64,000 nucleotides of DNA. It comes from Phycisphaera sp. (lineage in GTDB: Bacteria; Planctomycetota; Phycisphaerae; Phycisphaerales; Phycisphaeraceae). The notes beneath the pieces were generated by a model. The model was given only the letters and a program-made list of their open reading frames with translations. It was not told where the DNA came from and did not search any database. The stretch covers positions 1-64,000 of the forward strand of contig WGMF01000011.1 of assembly GCA_016125215.1 (NCBI GenBank), read 5' to 3'. The translations under genes and the position numbers were made by a program. This document shows, in pieces, positions 32,196 to 42,364 of this stretch (positions are counted from its first letter, which is position 1; every line of letters starts with the position of its first letter).

Positions 32196-33527
32196 TCAAT
32201 CCACGAAGGCGCGGTAGATCGCGCGGACGGCTTTCTCGAAGTCCGCGCCGCTGACGCCGACGATGATGTTCAGTTCGCTCGACCCCTGGTCGATCATGCG
32301 GATGTTGACGCTGGCCTCGGCCAGGGCGTTGAAGAGCCTGGCCGCCATGCCGGGCGTGTGGGCCATGCCGCGCCCAACGGTGGCAATCAACGCCAGGTCC
32401 GAATCCACGTCCACCGCGTCGGCGTTGCACTCGACCTTGAGTTGTTCGAGGATGCGTTCGAGCTTGCCGTTGATCTGGCTGTCCGCGACGACGACGCTCA
32501 TGGTGTCGATGCCCGAGGGGGTGTGCTCGTAGCTCACGCCGTTGTCCTCGAAGACCGAGAGCAGTCTGCGTCCGAAGCCCAGCTCGGCGTTCATCATCGC
32601 CTTCTCGACGTTGACGACGGTAAAGCCCTTGCGCCCGGCGATGCCCGTGATCTTGTGGGCGATGGGCGTGGTCGCGGTGGGCTGGGAGAGGATGGTCGTG
32701 CCGGGGTGGTCGGGGTCGTTGGTGTTGCGGATGTTGACGGGGATGCCGACTTTACGAACGGGGAAGATGGCCTCGTCGTGCAGGACGGTGGCGCCCATGT
32801 AGGCCAGTTCGCGCAGCTCACGGTAGGTCACGGTATCGATGGCGCGGGGGTTCTCGACGATGCGCGGGTCAGCCATGAGCAGGCCGCTCACGTCGGTCCA
32901 GTTCTCGTACACGTCCGCCCCGGCGCAGCGCGCGACGATGGCGCCGGAGATGTCCGACCCGCCGCGCGAAAAGGTCTTCACCGCGCCGATGGCGGACTGC
33001 CCGTAGAACCCGGGGACCACCGCCCTGGGCGACTTCTTCAGGCGTTCACCTAACACCATGTAAGTCCGGGCGTCGTCGTACCGGCCCTGCGCGTCGAAGA
33101 AGATCACCTCGGCCGCGTCGATGAATTCGTAACCCAGAAGCTCCGCCGTGATGATCCCCGAAAGGTATTCCCCGCGGCTGGCGGCGTAGTCGGCCGTGCC
33201 CCCGGTGGCACCGTTGCGGGCGATCTGCCTGCGGACATCGTCGAGCGTCGGCCCCAGCCGGAGCGACAGCCCCAGGTCGCGCACGATCTGCTCATAGCGG
33301 TCGGCAATGATCGAGAAGACCTCGTCGAACGTGAAGTTCTGCTTGGCGGCCTCGTGGCAGAGGTAGAGCAGGTCGGTGATCTTGCGGTCGTCCTTGTGGC
33401 GTTTGCCCGGCGCGGAGGGCACGACATACCGCCTCTCCGGATCGCCCTTGACGATGGACTGGACTTTACGGAATTGGTTGGCGTCGGCGACGCTGGTGCC
33501 GCCGAACTTGCAGACCTTGACGCCCAT
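32196..33527 (-). CDS. lysC: Aspartate kinase
   Basis: The enzyme phosphorylates aspartate in the first step to Lys, Thr, Met and diaminopimelate. The 443-residue protein starts GVKVCKFGGTSVADANQFRK, has the substrate and catalytic region RGGSDISGAIVARCAGADVY, and ends with two ACT domains (VNVEKAMMNAELGFGRRLLS and ATVGRGMAHTPGMAARLFNA). AGGAG lies ten bases before ATG 33527. It resembles the monofunctional aspartokinase III/planctomycete type. The gene symbol is by function; paralogues cannot be excluded. Confidence 0.92.
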   Translation of the reverse strand: MGVKVCKFGGTSVADANQFRKVQSIVKGDPERRYVVPSAPGKRHKDDRKITDLLYLCHEAAKQNFTFDEVFSIIADRYEQIVRDLGLSLRLGPTLDDVRRQIARNGATGGTADYAASRGEYLSGIITAELLGYEFIDAAEVIFFDAQGRYDDARTYMVLGERLKKSPRAVVPGFYGQSAIGAVKTFSRGGSDISGAIVARCAGADVYENWTDVSGLLMADPRIVENPRAIDTVTYRELRELAYMGATVLHDEAIFPVRKVGIPVNIRNTNDPDHPGTTILSQPTATTPIAHKITGIAGRKGFTVVNVEKAMMNAELGFGRRLLSVFEDNGVSYEHTPSGIDTMSVVVADSQINGKLERILEQLKVECNADAVDVDSDLALIATVGRGMAHTPGMAARLFNALAEASVNIRMIDQGSSELNIIVGVSGADFEKAVRAIYRAFVD

Positions 33528-33592
33528 GGTGCGTTGGCTCCTGTCCCCGGGCCCCGGTGTGGGGTGGGGCAATGTACCTGTTTGAAGGCCTC

Positions 33593-33620
33593 TCGACAAA
33601 GTCCCGGGGATTTCTATACT
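33593..33620 (+). promoter_or_regulatory. Promoter for tRNA-Leu
   Basis: TCGACA (33593-33598) and TATACT (33615-33620) are separated by 16 bases and end 20 bases before the tRNA. Confidence 0.6.
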
Positions 33621-33639
33621 GATGGGCTTGCGCCCCCGA

Positions 33640-33725
33640 GCCCGGGTGGCGAAATTGGCAGACGCGCCAGCTTGAGGTGCTGGTGGGAGTAAAATCCCTT
33701 GGAGGTTCGAGTCCTCTCCCGGGCA
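33640..33725 (+). tRNA. tRNA-Leu (anticodon GAG)
   Basis: The 86-base gene folds with acceptor stem GCCCGGG/CCCGGGC, an anticodon stem CCAGC/GCTGG around TTGAGGT, a variable arm (GGGAGTAAAATCCCT) and the TC arm GAGGTTCGAGTCCTC. The anticodon GAG reads CUC. Discriminator base is A and no CCA is encoded. The long variable arm confirms a class II tRNA. Confidence 0.95.
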
Positions 33726-33973
33726 TTCGAGACGGCTTGTTCACGATTCATCGCCCCGCTTCAGGGCATCCCGTGTCCTCGTTGCACGCAAGCCCGGCTG
33801 GGGGGGGTGAGGCGGCGTGCGTGGATGGATTGGGTTGCCTTCCTAATCACTCAATAGCGGTCGGTGTCGCGCGGCGTCTGGCGGGTTGACCCGTTTGGCT
33901 ATTTTTTTTTGACGCTTCACCAATCCGTGTCGGGACGGTTTCGGGTGAGTCTCGAGTGTCTCACACGGACCCG
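33726..33973. terminator. Gap after tRNA-Leu with a T-run
   Basis: The 248 bases contain no gene. A short stem CGGGT/ACCCG at 33882-33893 is followed by TTTGGCT and a run of nine T from 33902, which could end the tRNA transcript. The stem is weak. Confidence 0.4.
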
Positions 33974-36900
33974 TCACACCACCGCCTGCCAGACCGATGC
34001 GACGGTGGGCAGTGTGAGTGACCCGGTACGTGTCGTGCCGTTCATGGTCCAGACGAGGGTCTGACCGGTCGCGGTGTTTCGCCAGAGGATGTCGGGCTTG
34101 GCGTCGTAGTTGGAGTCGAGCGTGCCGGCGATGATCCAGTTCATACTGCCGACGTTGGGCAGGTCTACGCCGCTGAGCACCGAGGTGCCGTTCATCAGCC
34201 AGACAAGGTTGTTCCCATTGGAGGTATTTCGCCAGATCAGGTCGGGCTTGTTGTTGGCGTCGAGGTCCCTGATTGCGGCGAGTTGCCAGTTGAGGTCCGC
34301 GACCGTAGGCAGGGCGAGGTTGCCCAGCTTAGCGGTGCCGTTCATGGTCCAGACCAGGTGCTGCCCGGTGGCGGTGTTGCGCCAGACGATGTCGCGGTAG
34401 AAGTCGCTGTTGAAGTCGCCGACGCCGACGATCTTCCAGTTGAGGTCTGCCACCGGGGGCAGGCCGATGCTTTGGAGCTTGGTGGTGCCGTTCATGGTCC
34501 AGATGAGGTTCTGGCCGTTCATGCTGTTGCGCCAGACGAGGTCGGGGCTGCCGTCGAGGTTCATATCGCCCACGGCGACGATCTGCCAGTGGGTGTCGGC
34601 TACGGGTGGCAGCCCCGCCGAGCCGGTCTTGGTTGAGCCGTTCATGTACCACACGACGTTCTGTCCGTTGGAGGTGTTGCGGAAGACGATGTCGTCGCGG
34701 CCGTCGCCGTTGAAGTCGGCGGTGGGGCCGGCCTGCGTGTAGATCAGGTGGTCTTCGACCTCGCCGTCGTAGGTGTAACCGGTGGGTGCCAGGCCGGTGG
34801 CGGAACTGAGTCGGAACCGGGCAAACGTTGGCCCGTTGATGACGTAGCCGGGCACGCTGAACCCCAGGTCGTTGTTGCCCGTGTTGACCACCTGGTCTGT
34901 GATGATCTGTTCACCGGCGTCGAGGAAGTCGCCGTCGTTGTTGAAGTCGATCCACGCGTTGAGGTTTCCCGATCCCGAGGCGTTGACGCGTACGGTGGCG
35001 GTATTTCCGCCGCGCACCGCGCTGAGGAAGGTCACGCCGTTCTCGTCGTCGGTGCCCGTGTTGTCATCGCCGCCGGCGTAGAGGGTGGGCAGGCCGTTGC
35101 TCTCGGTGTCGATTGAAGCGCCGAGGTAGAGTGATGAGGCGTAGTGCCGCGCACCCTCGGAGGCCAGGAGCGTGCCGTAGGTGTCGGGCGCGTCGCCGTA
35201 GTCGAGGTCCGCGCGGGTCAGTGCGACGAGGTAGGCGTCCAAGCTGCCGTCGAAGGTGGTGTCGTAACCGCCGTTGACCCAGCCGTCGGAGTAGGTATGT
35301 CCCACCAAGTAAAGGCTGCCGTCAGCGGCCACAGCCAGGCCCGCGAGATACTCCAGAGTCGTTCCGCCGACGTAGGTGGACCAGAGGTGCTGGCCGCCAC
35401 CGCCCAGTCTCACCGCGAAACCGTCCTGATTTCCGTTGAAGCTGGTGTCGTGGCCGCCACTGACCCAGCCGTCAGTACCGGTTTCCCCCGCGACGTAAAC
35501 ACCGTCGTCACCAGCCAGAGCCAGGCCATTAGCGGCTTCAGAAGAGTTACCGCCGAGGTAGGTGGACCAGAGGTGCAGTCCACCACTGTTGAGTTTCACG
35601 ACGAAGCCGTCTGTATCTCCACCGTATGTGGTGTCATAGCCGCCGCTGACCCAACCGGAGGACTGCGTGTATCCCGCGACGTAGACGCTGCCGTCACCGG
35701 TCACAGCCAGTGCGTTTCCAACCTCGACGCTATCCCCGCCGAGGTAGGTGGACCAGATGGTGTGGCTGTCGGCGTCGAGCCTGACAACGAAAGCATCGAG
35801 GCCGCCAGCAAGGCTGGTGTCGTATCCGCCGCTGACCCAGCCGGTGGAGGTGGTGTACCCCGTCACGTAGATGTTGTTGTTACCGGCCACAGCCACGGCA
35901 TAGGCGTAATCATCAGCGTCTCCGCCGAGGTAGGTGGACCAGACGTGCTGGCCGCTGCTGTTGAGTCTGACCACGAAGGCATCAACAGTACCACTGAAGG
36001 TGGTATCGTCGCCCCCCATGACCCAGCCGGAGGACTGCGTCTCTCCCGTGACATAGACGCTGCCGTTGCCGGTGACGGCGATCCCTCTTGCCGTATCAGA
36101 ATTGAAACCCCCGAGGTAGGTGGACCAGAGGAACCCCCCGTTGGTGTTGAGTTTGACGACAAAGCCATCCTGGTTTCCGTCATAGGTCGTGTCATAGCCC
36201 CCGCTGGCCCAGCCGGTGGACTGCGTGTAACCCGCGACGTAGACGCTGCCGTCACCGGCCACAGCCATGGCACGGGCGTAATCAACGCCGTCCGCACCGA
36301 GATAGGTGGACCAAAGGAGCTTGCCGCCGGCGGTGTATTTGGCAACAAAACCATCCACACCTCCGCCGTAGCTGGTGTCGTAGCCGCCGCTGGCCAAGTC
36401 GCTGGAGTCGGTCGCTCCCGCGAGATAGACGTTGCCCTGGCTGTCCACCGCCACGGCTGTACCATTTTCCAGAGCGCTCCCGCCGACGTAACTCGACCAG
36501 AGGTAATCGATGAAGGTCTGTGCCGCGGCGACGGTGCCGGTGATCGCGAAGTTGTAGGGGTTCTCGTTGCTGTCGTTGGTGACGAAGCTGATCTGCCCGG
36601 ACTTCACACCCAGCGAACCCACACCGAGCTGCACGGTGAAGGTGTCGGCTGATCCCGCGGGGATCGTGGCCGAGAGGCCCTCGGTGACGGTGTACCCCGC
36701 CGGTACGGTGAGGTTGGACGTGTTGAGGTCGGCTGTGCCGTCGTTGTAGACCGTGAAGGTCTTGCTCAACGGCTGGCCGTTCTGGTAGATCGTGCCGAAG
36801 TTGGTGAAGTCGTTCGTGGCCGGGGTGAGGTCGCCATCGGTGATGACGATATTGTTGCCGCGGACCTCGACCTCGGGCTCGGAGATGGTGAAGACGGAGT

Positions 36901-39900
36901 AGTCCTCGACCTCGCCGTCGGGCGCGTAGCCCGTGTACGACAAGTCGCCCACAGTGCTCAAACGGAAGCGGGCGATGGTCAGGCCGTTGAGGGTATCCCC
37001 CGTGACCGTGAACACCACGTCGCTGTTGCCTGGGATGAGAGACTGATTGGTGATTATCTGTTCGCCATCGTCGTCGAAGTCGCCATCAGCATTGAAGTCG
37101 ATCCAGGCGTTGAGGTAGCCGAAGTCCGAGGCGTTGACGCGGACGGTGGCGTTCTGGCCGTTGCGCAGGGCACTGAGGAAGGTGACGCCGTTCTCGTCGT
37201 TGGTGCCAGTGTTGTCGTCGCCGCCGGCGTAGAGGGTGGGCTGGCCGTCGCTCTCGTAGTCGATCAAGGCGCCGAGGTAGAGCGAAGAGGGGTAGTGGCG
37301 AGCGCCGTCGGAAGCCAGGAGCGTGTGGTAGGAGTTAGGCGCGTCGCCGTAGTCGAGTGCGGTGTTGGACAGGCGGACGAGGAAGGCGTCAATACTGCCG
37401 TTCTGACTGGTGTCGTACCCCCCGCTCACCCAGCCGGAGGATTCGGTTTCACCCGCGACATAGACGCTGCCGTCGGGGGCCACAGCGACGAAGTAGCCGT
37501 AGTCATTCCCTGTCCCGCCGAGGTAGGTGGACCACTGGTACTGGCCGGCCGTGTTGAGTTTCACCACGAAGCCGTCGGCGTCTCCATTCTGACTGGTGTC
37601 GTATCCCCCGCTCACCCAGCCGGAGGAATAAGTGGAACCCGTGACATAAACACTCCCGTCGGTAGCCACCGCGACGGAGTTGCCGTTGTCAGTAGCTGTC
37701 CCGCCGAGGTAGGTGGACCACAGATGCTGGCCGGCGGCGTTGAGCTTCACCACGAAGCCGTCGGCGCCTCCACCGTAATCGATGTCGTATCCCCCGCTCA
37801 CCCAGCCGGAGGAAAAGGTCTGACCCGTGACATAGACGCTCCCGTCGGGGGCCACCGCGACGGAGAAGCCGTAGTCATATTCTGTCCCGCCGAGGTAGGT
37901 GGACCACAGGTGCTGGCCGGCGGCGTTGAGCTTCACCACGAAGCCGTCGGCGCTTCCATTCTGACTGGTGTCGTATCCCCCGCTCACCCAGCCGGTGGAA
38001 AAGGTCTCACCCGTGACATAAACACTCCCATCGGGGTCCACCGCGACGGAGTTGCCGTAGTCATTACTTGTCCCGCCGAGGTAGGTGGACCACTGGTGCT
38101 GGCCGGCGGCGTTGAGTTTCACCACGAAGCCGTCGGTGCCTCCATTCTGACTGGTGTCGTCGCCCCCGCTCACCCAGCCGGAGGAAGCGGTGGTACCCGT
38201 GACATAAACACTGCCGTCGGGGGCCACCGCGACGGAGTTGCCGGAGTCATTGCCTGTCCCGCCGAGGTAGGTGGACCACTGGTGCTGGCCGCTGGGTGAG
38301 AACTTCACGACGAAGGCATCGCCACTGCCGTCAAGGGTGTTGTCGTATCCCCCGCTCACCCAGCCGGAGGAAGAGGTCTGACCCGTGATATAAACACTGC
38401 CGTCAGAGGCCACCGCGACGGAGTTGCCGGAGTCAGAAGCTGTCCCGCCGACGTAGCTCGACCAGAGGTGGCCGATCACGTCCTGTGCCGCCGCGACGGT
38501 GCCGGTGATCGTGAAGCGGTAAGGGTTGGCGTCGGTGTCGGTGGTGTTGAAACTCACAAAACCGCTCTTGACGCCGAGTGTGGCGACATCCATCCGCACG
38601 GTGAACGTGTCGCTGCCGCCCGGGGTGATCGTGGCGTTGAGACCTTCCGTGATGGTGAAGCCCGCGGGCACCGTCAGGTTCGACGTCGTCAGGTTCACCG
38701 TGCCGTTGTTGAAGACCGTGAACGTTCGGCTGATTGTGCCGCCGTTCTGGTAGAGCGTGCCGAAGTCGGTGTGTTTGAGTTCGGAGGGCGAGGTGTCGCC
38801 GGTGACGATGGTCTGGTTGTTGCCCTGGACCAGCGCATCGGGGCCGGCCTGCGTGTAGACCTGGTAGTCCTCGACCTCGCCGTCGCGTGCGTAACCCGTC
38901 GGCCCGACACCGGTGAAGCTGGTCAATCGGAAGCGGGCAAAGGTCGACGTGTACCCGAGCGTGTTGGGCACGACGAAGGTCAGGTCGATGTTGCCCCCGT
39001 AGACCGGCTTGTCGATGAAGACCTGTTCGCCTGCGTCACCGAAGTCGCCGTCGCCGTTGTAGTCGATCCACGCGTTGAGGAAGCCGGGGGCCGAGGTGTT
39101 GACGCGGACGGTGGTGGTGGCCCCGCCGCGCACGTCGCTGAGGAACGTCACGCCGTTTTCGTCGTCGGTGTTGCCGTTGTCGTCGCCCAGCGCAGCGCCG
39201 GAGACCAGGCCGTTGCTCTCGGCATCGCGTGACGCGCCGAGGGTAAGCCCCGTGGGATAGTGCCGTGCGCCGTCGGCGGCCTTGGTGGTGCCATAAGAAT
39301 CCGGCGCGTCGCCGTAGTCGAGGTTAATGTCGTCGAGACGGACGACAAAGCCGTCCTGGTTTGAGCTGTACTGGGTGTCGTAGCCGCCGCTGATCCAGCC
39401 GTTGTAAGAGGCGGTCCGCCCGACGACGTAGATGCCCCCGGTGCCCGTCAGCGCGACGCCGAAGGCTCGGTCTTCATCATCCCCGCCGAGGTAGGTCGAC
39501 CAGAGGTGCTGGCCGTTGGCGTTGACTTTCACGACAAAGCCGTTGACCGTCCCGGTGAAGTCGGTGTTGTAGCCCCCGCTGACCCAGCCGGCAGAATGCG
39601 TTTCTCCCGCGAGATAGACGCTGCCGTCACCGGCGATGGCCAGGTTGTTGCCGAAATCATCTTCACTTCCCCCGACATAGGTGGACCAGAGGTGTTGGCC
39701 GCTGGCGTTGAGTTTGACGATAAAGGCATCCTGGCCAAAGTTGTAGATGGTGTCGTAGCCGCCGCTGGCCCAGCCGGCGGAAGAGGTGTATCCCGAAACA
39801 TAGACGCTGCCATCGCCGGCCACGCCGATGTCGTAGCCCGTGTCACTGCTCTCGCCGCCGAGGTAGGTCGACCAGAGCGTCTGGCCGTTGGCGTTGAGCT

Positions 39901-41896
39901 TCACCACAAAGGCGTCAGGGCCCCCGTTCTGGGTGGTGTCGTACCCGCCGCTGACCCAACCCGTGGAATCGGTCTGCCCCGTCAGGTAGACGCTGCCGTC
40001 GCCGGCCACGCTCAGGCCCGTGCCGTAATCATCACCCGCCCCGCCGAGGTAAGTCGACCAAATGAACTGGCCGTTGGTGGCCAGTTTCACCACGTAGATG
40101 TCATCAGCTCCCCCGTTGTATGAGGTGTCGGGGCCGCCGCTGGTCCAACCTGCCGATTCGGTGTACCCCGAAACGTAAAGGCTGCTGCCCTTGACCGCGA
40201 GGCCGAAAGCAACTTCATCTCCATCGCCGCCGAGGTAGGTGGACCAGAGCAATTCGCCGTTGGGGGCGTATTTCGCGACATAACCGTCGACGACTCCCCC
40301 GTAGCTGGTGTCGTAACCGCCGACCGCCCAGTTGTCAGAGGAGGTATACCCCACGATGTAGACGTTCCCGTTCGCATCCACCGCGGTGTCGTTGCCGTAC
40401 TCCGTACCGTAATCCCCGACATAGGTGGACCAGAGGTGCCCCGGGATCGCCCCCGCCGCGGCGACCGTGCCGGTGATGGCGAAGTTGTAGGGGTTCTCGT
40501 TGGCGTCGTTGTTGGTGAAGCTGATGTCGCCGGCCGCCGTGCCCAGCGTGTCGACTTGCATCTGCACGGTGAACGTGTCGCTGCCGCCGGCGGGGATGAT
40601 TGCGTCGAGGCCCGCGATGACCGTGAAGCCCTCTGGCACGGTGAGGTTGCTGGTGGTGATCGGCGCGGTGCCGACGTTGTTGACCGTGAACGTTCGGCTG
40701 AGCGTGCCGCCGTTCTGCAGCAGCGTGCCGAAGTGGGTGAAGTCCAGCGCGTTGGGCGTCTGGTCGCCGTCCACGATCTCAAAGCCGTTGCCCCGGACCT
40801 CGATCTCTCCGCCGAACTGCGTGTAGACCTGGTAGTCCTCGACCTCGCCGTCGGGAGCGACGCCGGTGGGCTCCAGCCCGTTGAGCGAACTGAGTCGGAA
40901 GCGTGCAAAAGTCGAGCCGGTGGTCACGATATCGGGCACGGAGAATTGCAGGTCGTTGTTGCCGCTGTTGACGCCCCGGCCGTCGAAAATCTGTTCGCCG
41001 GCGTCGTTGAAGTCGCCGTCGGCGTTGAAGTCGATCCAGGCGTTGAGAAAGGCGATGCCCGAAGAATTGACGCGGACGGTGGCCATATCCCCGCCGCGCA
41101 GGGCGGTGAGGAAGGTCACGCCGTCTTCGTCGTTGGTGCCGGTGTTGTTGTCGCCGAGGGCCGCGCCGCTGGGTGCGCCGTCGGCCTCGGCATCGATCGT
41201 GGTGCCCAGGCGCAGACCGCTCTGCGCGTGGCGTGGTCCGTTGGAAGCCAGCGAGGTGCCGTAGGTGTCCGGTGCATTACCGAAGTCGAAGCCCACCGAC
41301 AGGTCGGTGATGGTCAGTCTGTAGCCGCCGGTGTCTCCGGACTGATCCCCCGAACCGTCCACGGCCTTGTAGGCCCCGTTGCCGAACCCCGACACCCCGA
41401 TGTAGTACGTGCCGCCGATGTCGAAGGTGTGGGTCAGGTATGACTCGAGACTATAGTAATTAATCAGATCGTCCGGGGCTTTGCCGTCATCGCTGTTGCC
41501 CAGCAGCGAGCCGGTGGAGTCGAACAGGCGCAGATAGCTGTCCAGCAGGTCGCCCACGTCGTCGATGTCGAACCCCAGCGTGTGGCCGGCCGTGACATTG
41601 AACTTGTACATGTCCACGTCGAAATCGGTGCCCGGATCGGGGTTGGTGTTCTGGGCGCTGATCGTCCCTGTGACAAAGCTGTTGACCGTGGCCTGGATCG
41701 CTTCGCTGATCTGGTCGTTGGGGTCGGCCGACAGCAGCAACCGCGCTTCCAGAGGCTCAAACAGCGAGGGGCCGTGTTGCGGATCACGTGAAACCTCTGA
41801 GGCCCGGGGAGTCCAGAGCGATTCAAAAAAGCAATTCATCAGGCCCGTACATAAATCCCCGCGCCGATATTGTGTCGTACGAGGCTTAATCGCCAT
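33974..41896 (-). CDS. Giant modular secreted-type protein (LEPR-XLL, GEVED, SBBP, FG-GAP)
   Basis: The 2640-residue protein begins with an LEPR-XLL-like segment (FEPLEARLLLSADP, about 47-58), a planctomycete N-terminal signature of large exported proteins, followed by a pre-peptidase C-terminal-like domain (about 90-200). Then comes a module repeated three times: GEVED domain (starts near 204, 862, 1515; each ends DGEVEDY), an Ig-like choice-of-anchor/ASPM-type domain (TFTVYNxGT with NPYNFAITGTV), and an SBBP beta-propeller of 62-residue WSTYLGG...SVYVTG repeats (6, 6 and 7 repeats). A fourth GEVED (about 2235-2390) leads into five FG-GAP-like repeats of about 50 residues (DIVWRNTATGQ, LVWTMNGT). 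No membrane helix or PEP-CTERM is seen at the C-terminus. The likely place is the cell surface or outside; adhesion or polymer binding is an inference. ATG 41896 or 41839 could be the start. Confidence 0.88.
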   Translation of the reverse strand: MAIKPRTTQYRRGDLCTGLMNCFFESLWTPRASEVSRDPQHGPSLFEPLEARLLLSADPNDQISEAIQATVNSFVTGTISAQNTNPDPGTDFDVDMYKFNVTAGHTLGFDIDDVGDLLDSYLRLFDSTGSLLGNSDDGKAPDDLINYYSLESYLTHTFDIGGTYYIGVSGFGNGAYKAVDGSGDQSGDTGGYRLTITDLSVGFDFGNAPDTYGTSLASNGPRHAQSGLRLGTTIDAEADGAPSGAALGDNNTGTNDEDGVTFLTALRGGDMATVRVNSSGIAFLNAWIDFNADGDFNDAGEQIFDGRGVNSGNNDLQFSVPDIVTTGSTFARFRLSSLNGLEPTGVAPDGEVEDYQVYTQFGGEIEVRGNGFEIVDGDQTPNALDFTHFGTLLQNGGTLSRTFTVNNVGTAPITTSNLTVPEGFTVIAGLDAIIPAGGSDTFTVQMQVDTLGTAAGDISFTNNDANENPYNFAITGTVAAAGAIPGHLWSTYVGDYGTEYGNDTAVDANGNVYIVGYTSSDNWAVGGYDTSYGGVVDGYVAKYAPNGELLWSTYLGGDGDEVAFGLAVKGSSLYVSGYTESAGWTSGGPDTSYNGGADDIYVVKLATNGQFIWSTYLGGAGDDYGTGLSVAGDGSVYLTGQTDSTGWVSGGYDTTQNGGPDAFVVKLNANGQTLWSTYLGGESSDTGYDIGVAGDGSVYVSGYTSSAGWASGGYDTIYNFGQDAFIVKLNASGQHLWSTYVGGSEDDFGNNLAIAGDGSVYLAGETHSAGWVSGGYNTDFTGTVNGFVVKVNANGQHLWSTYLGGDDEDRAFGVALTGTGGIYVVGRTASYNGWISGGYDTQYSSNQDGFVVRLDDINLDYGDAPDSYGTTKAADGARHYPTGLTLGASRDAESNGLVSGAALGDDNGNTDDENGVTFLSDVRGGATTTVRVNTSAPGFLNAWIDYNGDGDFGDAGEQVFIDKPVYGGNIDLTFVVPNTLGYTSTFARFRLTSFTGVGPTGYARDGEVEDYQVYTQAGPDALVQGNNQTIVTGDTSPSELKHTDFGTLYQNGGTISRTFTVFNNGTVNLTTSNLTVPAGFTITEGLNATITPGGSDTFTVRMDVATLGVKSGFVSFNTTDTDANPYRFTITGTVAAAQDVIGHLWSSYVGGTASDSGNSVAVASDGSVYITGQTSSSGWVSGGYDNTLDGSGDAFVVKFSPSGQHQWSTYLGGTGNDSGNSVAVAPDGSVYVTGTTASSGWVSGGDDTSQNGGTDGFVVKLNAAGQHQWSTYLGGTSNDYGNSVAVDPDGSVYVTGETFSTGWVSGGYDTSQNGSADGFVVKLNAAGQHLWSTYLGGTEYDYGFSVAVAPDGSVYVTGQTFSSGWVSGGYDIDYGGGADGFVVKLNAAGQHLWSTYLGGTATDNGNSVAVATDGSVYVTGSTYSSGWVSGGYDTSQNGDADGFVVKLNTAGQYQWSTYLGGTGNDYGYFVAVAPDGSVYVAGETESSGWVSGGYDTSQNGSIDAFLVRLSNTALDYGDAPNSYHTLLASDGARHYPSSLYLGALIDYESDGQPTLYAGGDDNTGTNDENGVTFLSALRNGQNATVRVNASDFGYLNAWIDFNADGDFDDDGEQIITNQSLIPGNSDVVFTVTGDTLNGLTIARFRLSTVGDLSYTGYAPDGEVEDYSVFTISEPEVEVRGNNIVITDGDLTPATNDFTNFGTIYQNGQPLSKTFTVYNDGTADLNTSNLTVPAGYTVTEGLSATIPAGSADTFTVQLGVGSLGVKSGQISFVTNDSNENPYNFAITGTVAAAQTFIDYLWSSYVGGSALENGTAVAVDSQGNVYLAGATDSSDLASGGYDTSYGGGVDGFVAKYTAGGKLLWSTYLGADGVDYARAMAVAGDGSVYVAGYTQSTGWASGGYDTTYDGNQDGFVVKLNTNGGFLWSTYLGGFNSDTARGIAVTGNGSVYVTGETQSSGWVMGGDDTTFSGTVDAFVVRLNSSGQHVWSTYLGGDADDYAYAVAVAGNNNIYVTGYTTSTGWVSGGYDTSLAGGLDAFVVRLDADSHTIWSTYLGGDSVEVGNALAVTGDGSVYVAGYTQSSGWVSGGYDTTYGGDTDGFVVKLNSGGLHLWSTYLGGNSSEAANGLALAGDDGVYVAGETGTDGWVSGGHDTSFNGNQDGFAVRLGGGGQHLWSTYVGGTTLEYLAGLAVAADGSLYLVGHTYSDGWVNGGYDTTFDGSLDAYLVALTRADLDYGDAPDTYGTLLASEGARHYASSLYLGASIDTESNGLPTLYAGGDDNTGTDDENGVTFLSAVRGGNTATVRVNASGSGNLNAWIDFNNDGDFLDAGEQIITDQVVNTGNNDLGFSVPGYVINGPTFARFRLSSATGLAPTGYTYDGEVEDHLIYTQAGPTADFNGDGRDDIVFRNTSNGQNVVWYMNGSTKTGSAGLPPVADTHWQIVAVGDMNLDGSPDLVWRNSMNGQNLIWTMNGTTKLQSIGLPPVADLNWKIVGVGDFNSDFYRDIVWRNTATGQHLVWTMNGTAKLGNLALPTVADLNWQLAAIRDLDANNKPDLIWRNTSNGNNLVWLMNGTSVLSGVDLPNVGSMNWIIAGTLDSNYDAKPDILWRNTATGQTLVWTMNGTTRTGSLTLPTVASVWQAVV
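37370..38485 (-). repeat. Six 186-bp tandem repeats inside the giant gene
   Basis: The marker CCGCCG before AGGTAGGTGG (ACGTAGCTCG in the last unit) occurs at 37515, 37701, 37887, 38073, 38259 and 38445, exactly 186 bases apart. Within this block the repeats are much more alike at DNA level than those of the first and third propellers, pointing to recent duplication or gene conversion. Confidence 0.85.
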
Positions 41897-42364
41897 GCTC
41901 TCTTGACTCCGGGAAAAATGTCACGCGGGCCGATGGCCGCTGATCCGTCGGGAGAAAATGAGTCGGAACGGACGGGCTTCGCGAAGATGCAGATTGCCGC
42001 AAGCTCTAATCAATAAAGACCATAACAAAACAACCCGTGAAGAGCGAAATGTCTTTTTCTAAGCTGATTTTGGCGTCCCTGCGCCGCGGTGGGGCTGCCT
42101 GATCCGGAATGCTCCGGACACAACCCCCGCCGGGCAGACGCCTGTTGCGCGGTGCGTCCCGAGGGGTTCATTTCCAACGCCTCGAGTTGAGGCCCCAATA
42201 CAGGGGGATGCGTTGCGGCGGTTCAAAACGCGCAGCCTGTTCTCTTTGTTCGACGACACGGGGCGGCTTTGAGCCTCAAACCCACCACGATATTCATCGG
42301 ACCCCGGGCGTGGGTTGGCCGCGATTGGGGGTAAGCTCGTGATACCCGCGTTTGCCCGGCCTGC
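41897..42364. other. Leader region of the giant gene
   Basis: The 468 bases between the giant gene and the response regulator hold no convincing ORF. A small hairpin, TCCGGAATGCTCCGGA, is at 42103-42118, and an AT-rich patch (42005-42065) could contain the promoter of the giant gene. I see no known riboswitch. Confidence 0.4.

Noticed and set aside
35144-38299. Long plus-strand ORFs (up to 502 residues) antisense to the giant gene
   Set aside because: They mirror the repeats of the minus-strand gene, have Val/Gly/Arg-biased composition and no family motif; the minus-strand frame has clear GEVED and SBBP domains.
41897-42364. c-di-GMP riboswitch before the giant gene
   Set aside because: GGCAAAC occurs on the minus strand but the paired GGGACGCAAAGCC block is missing.
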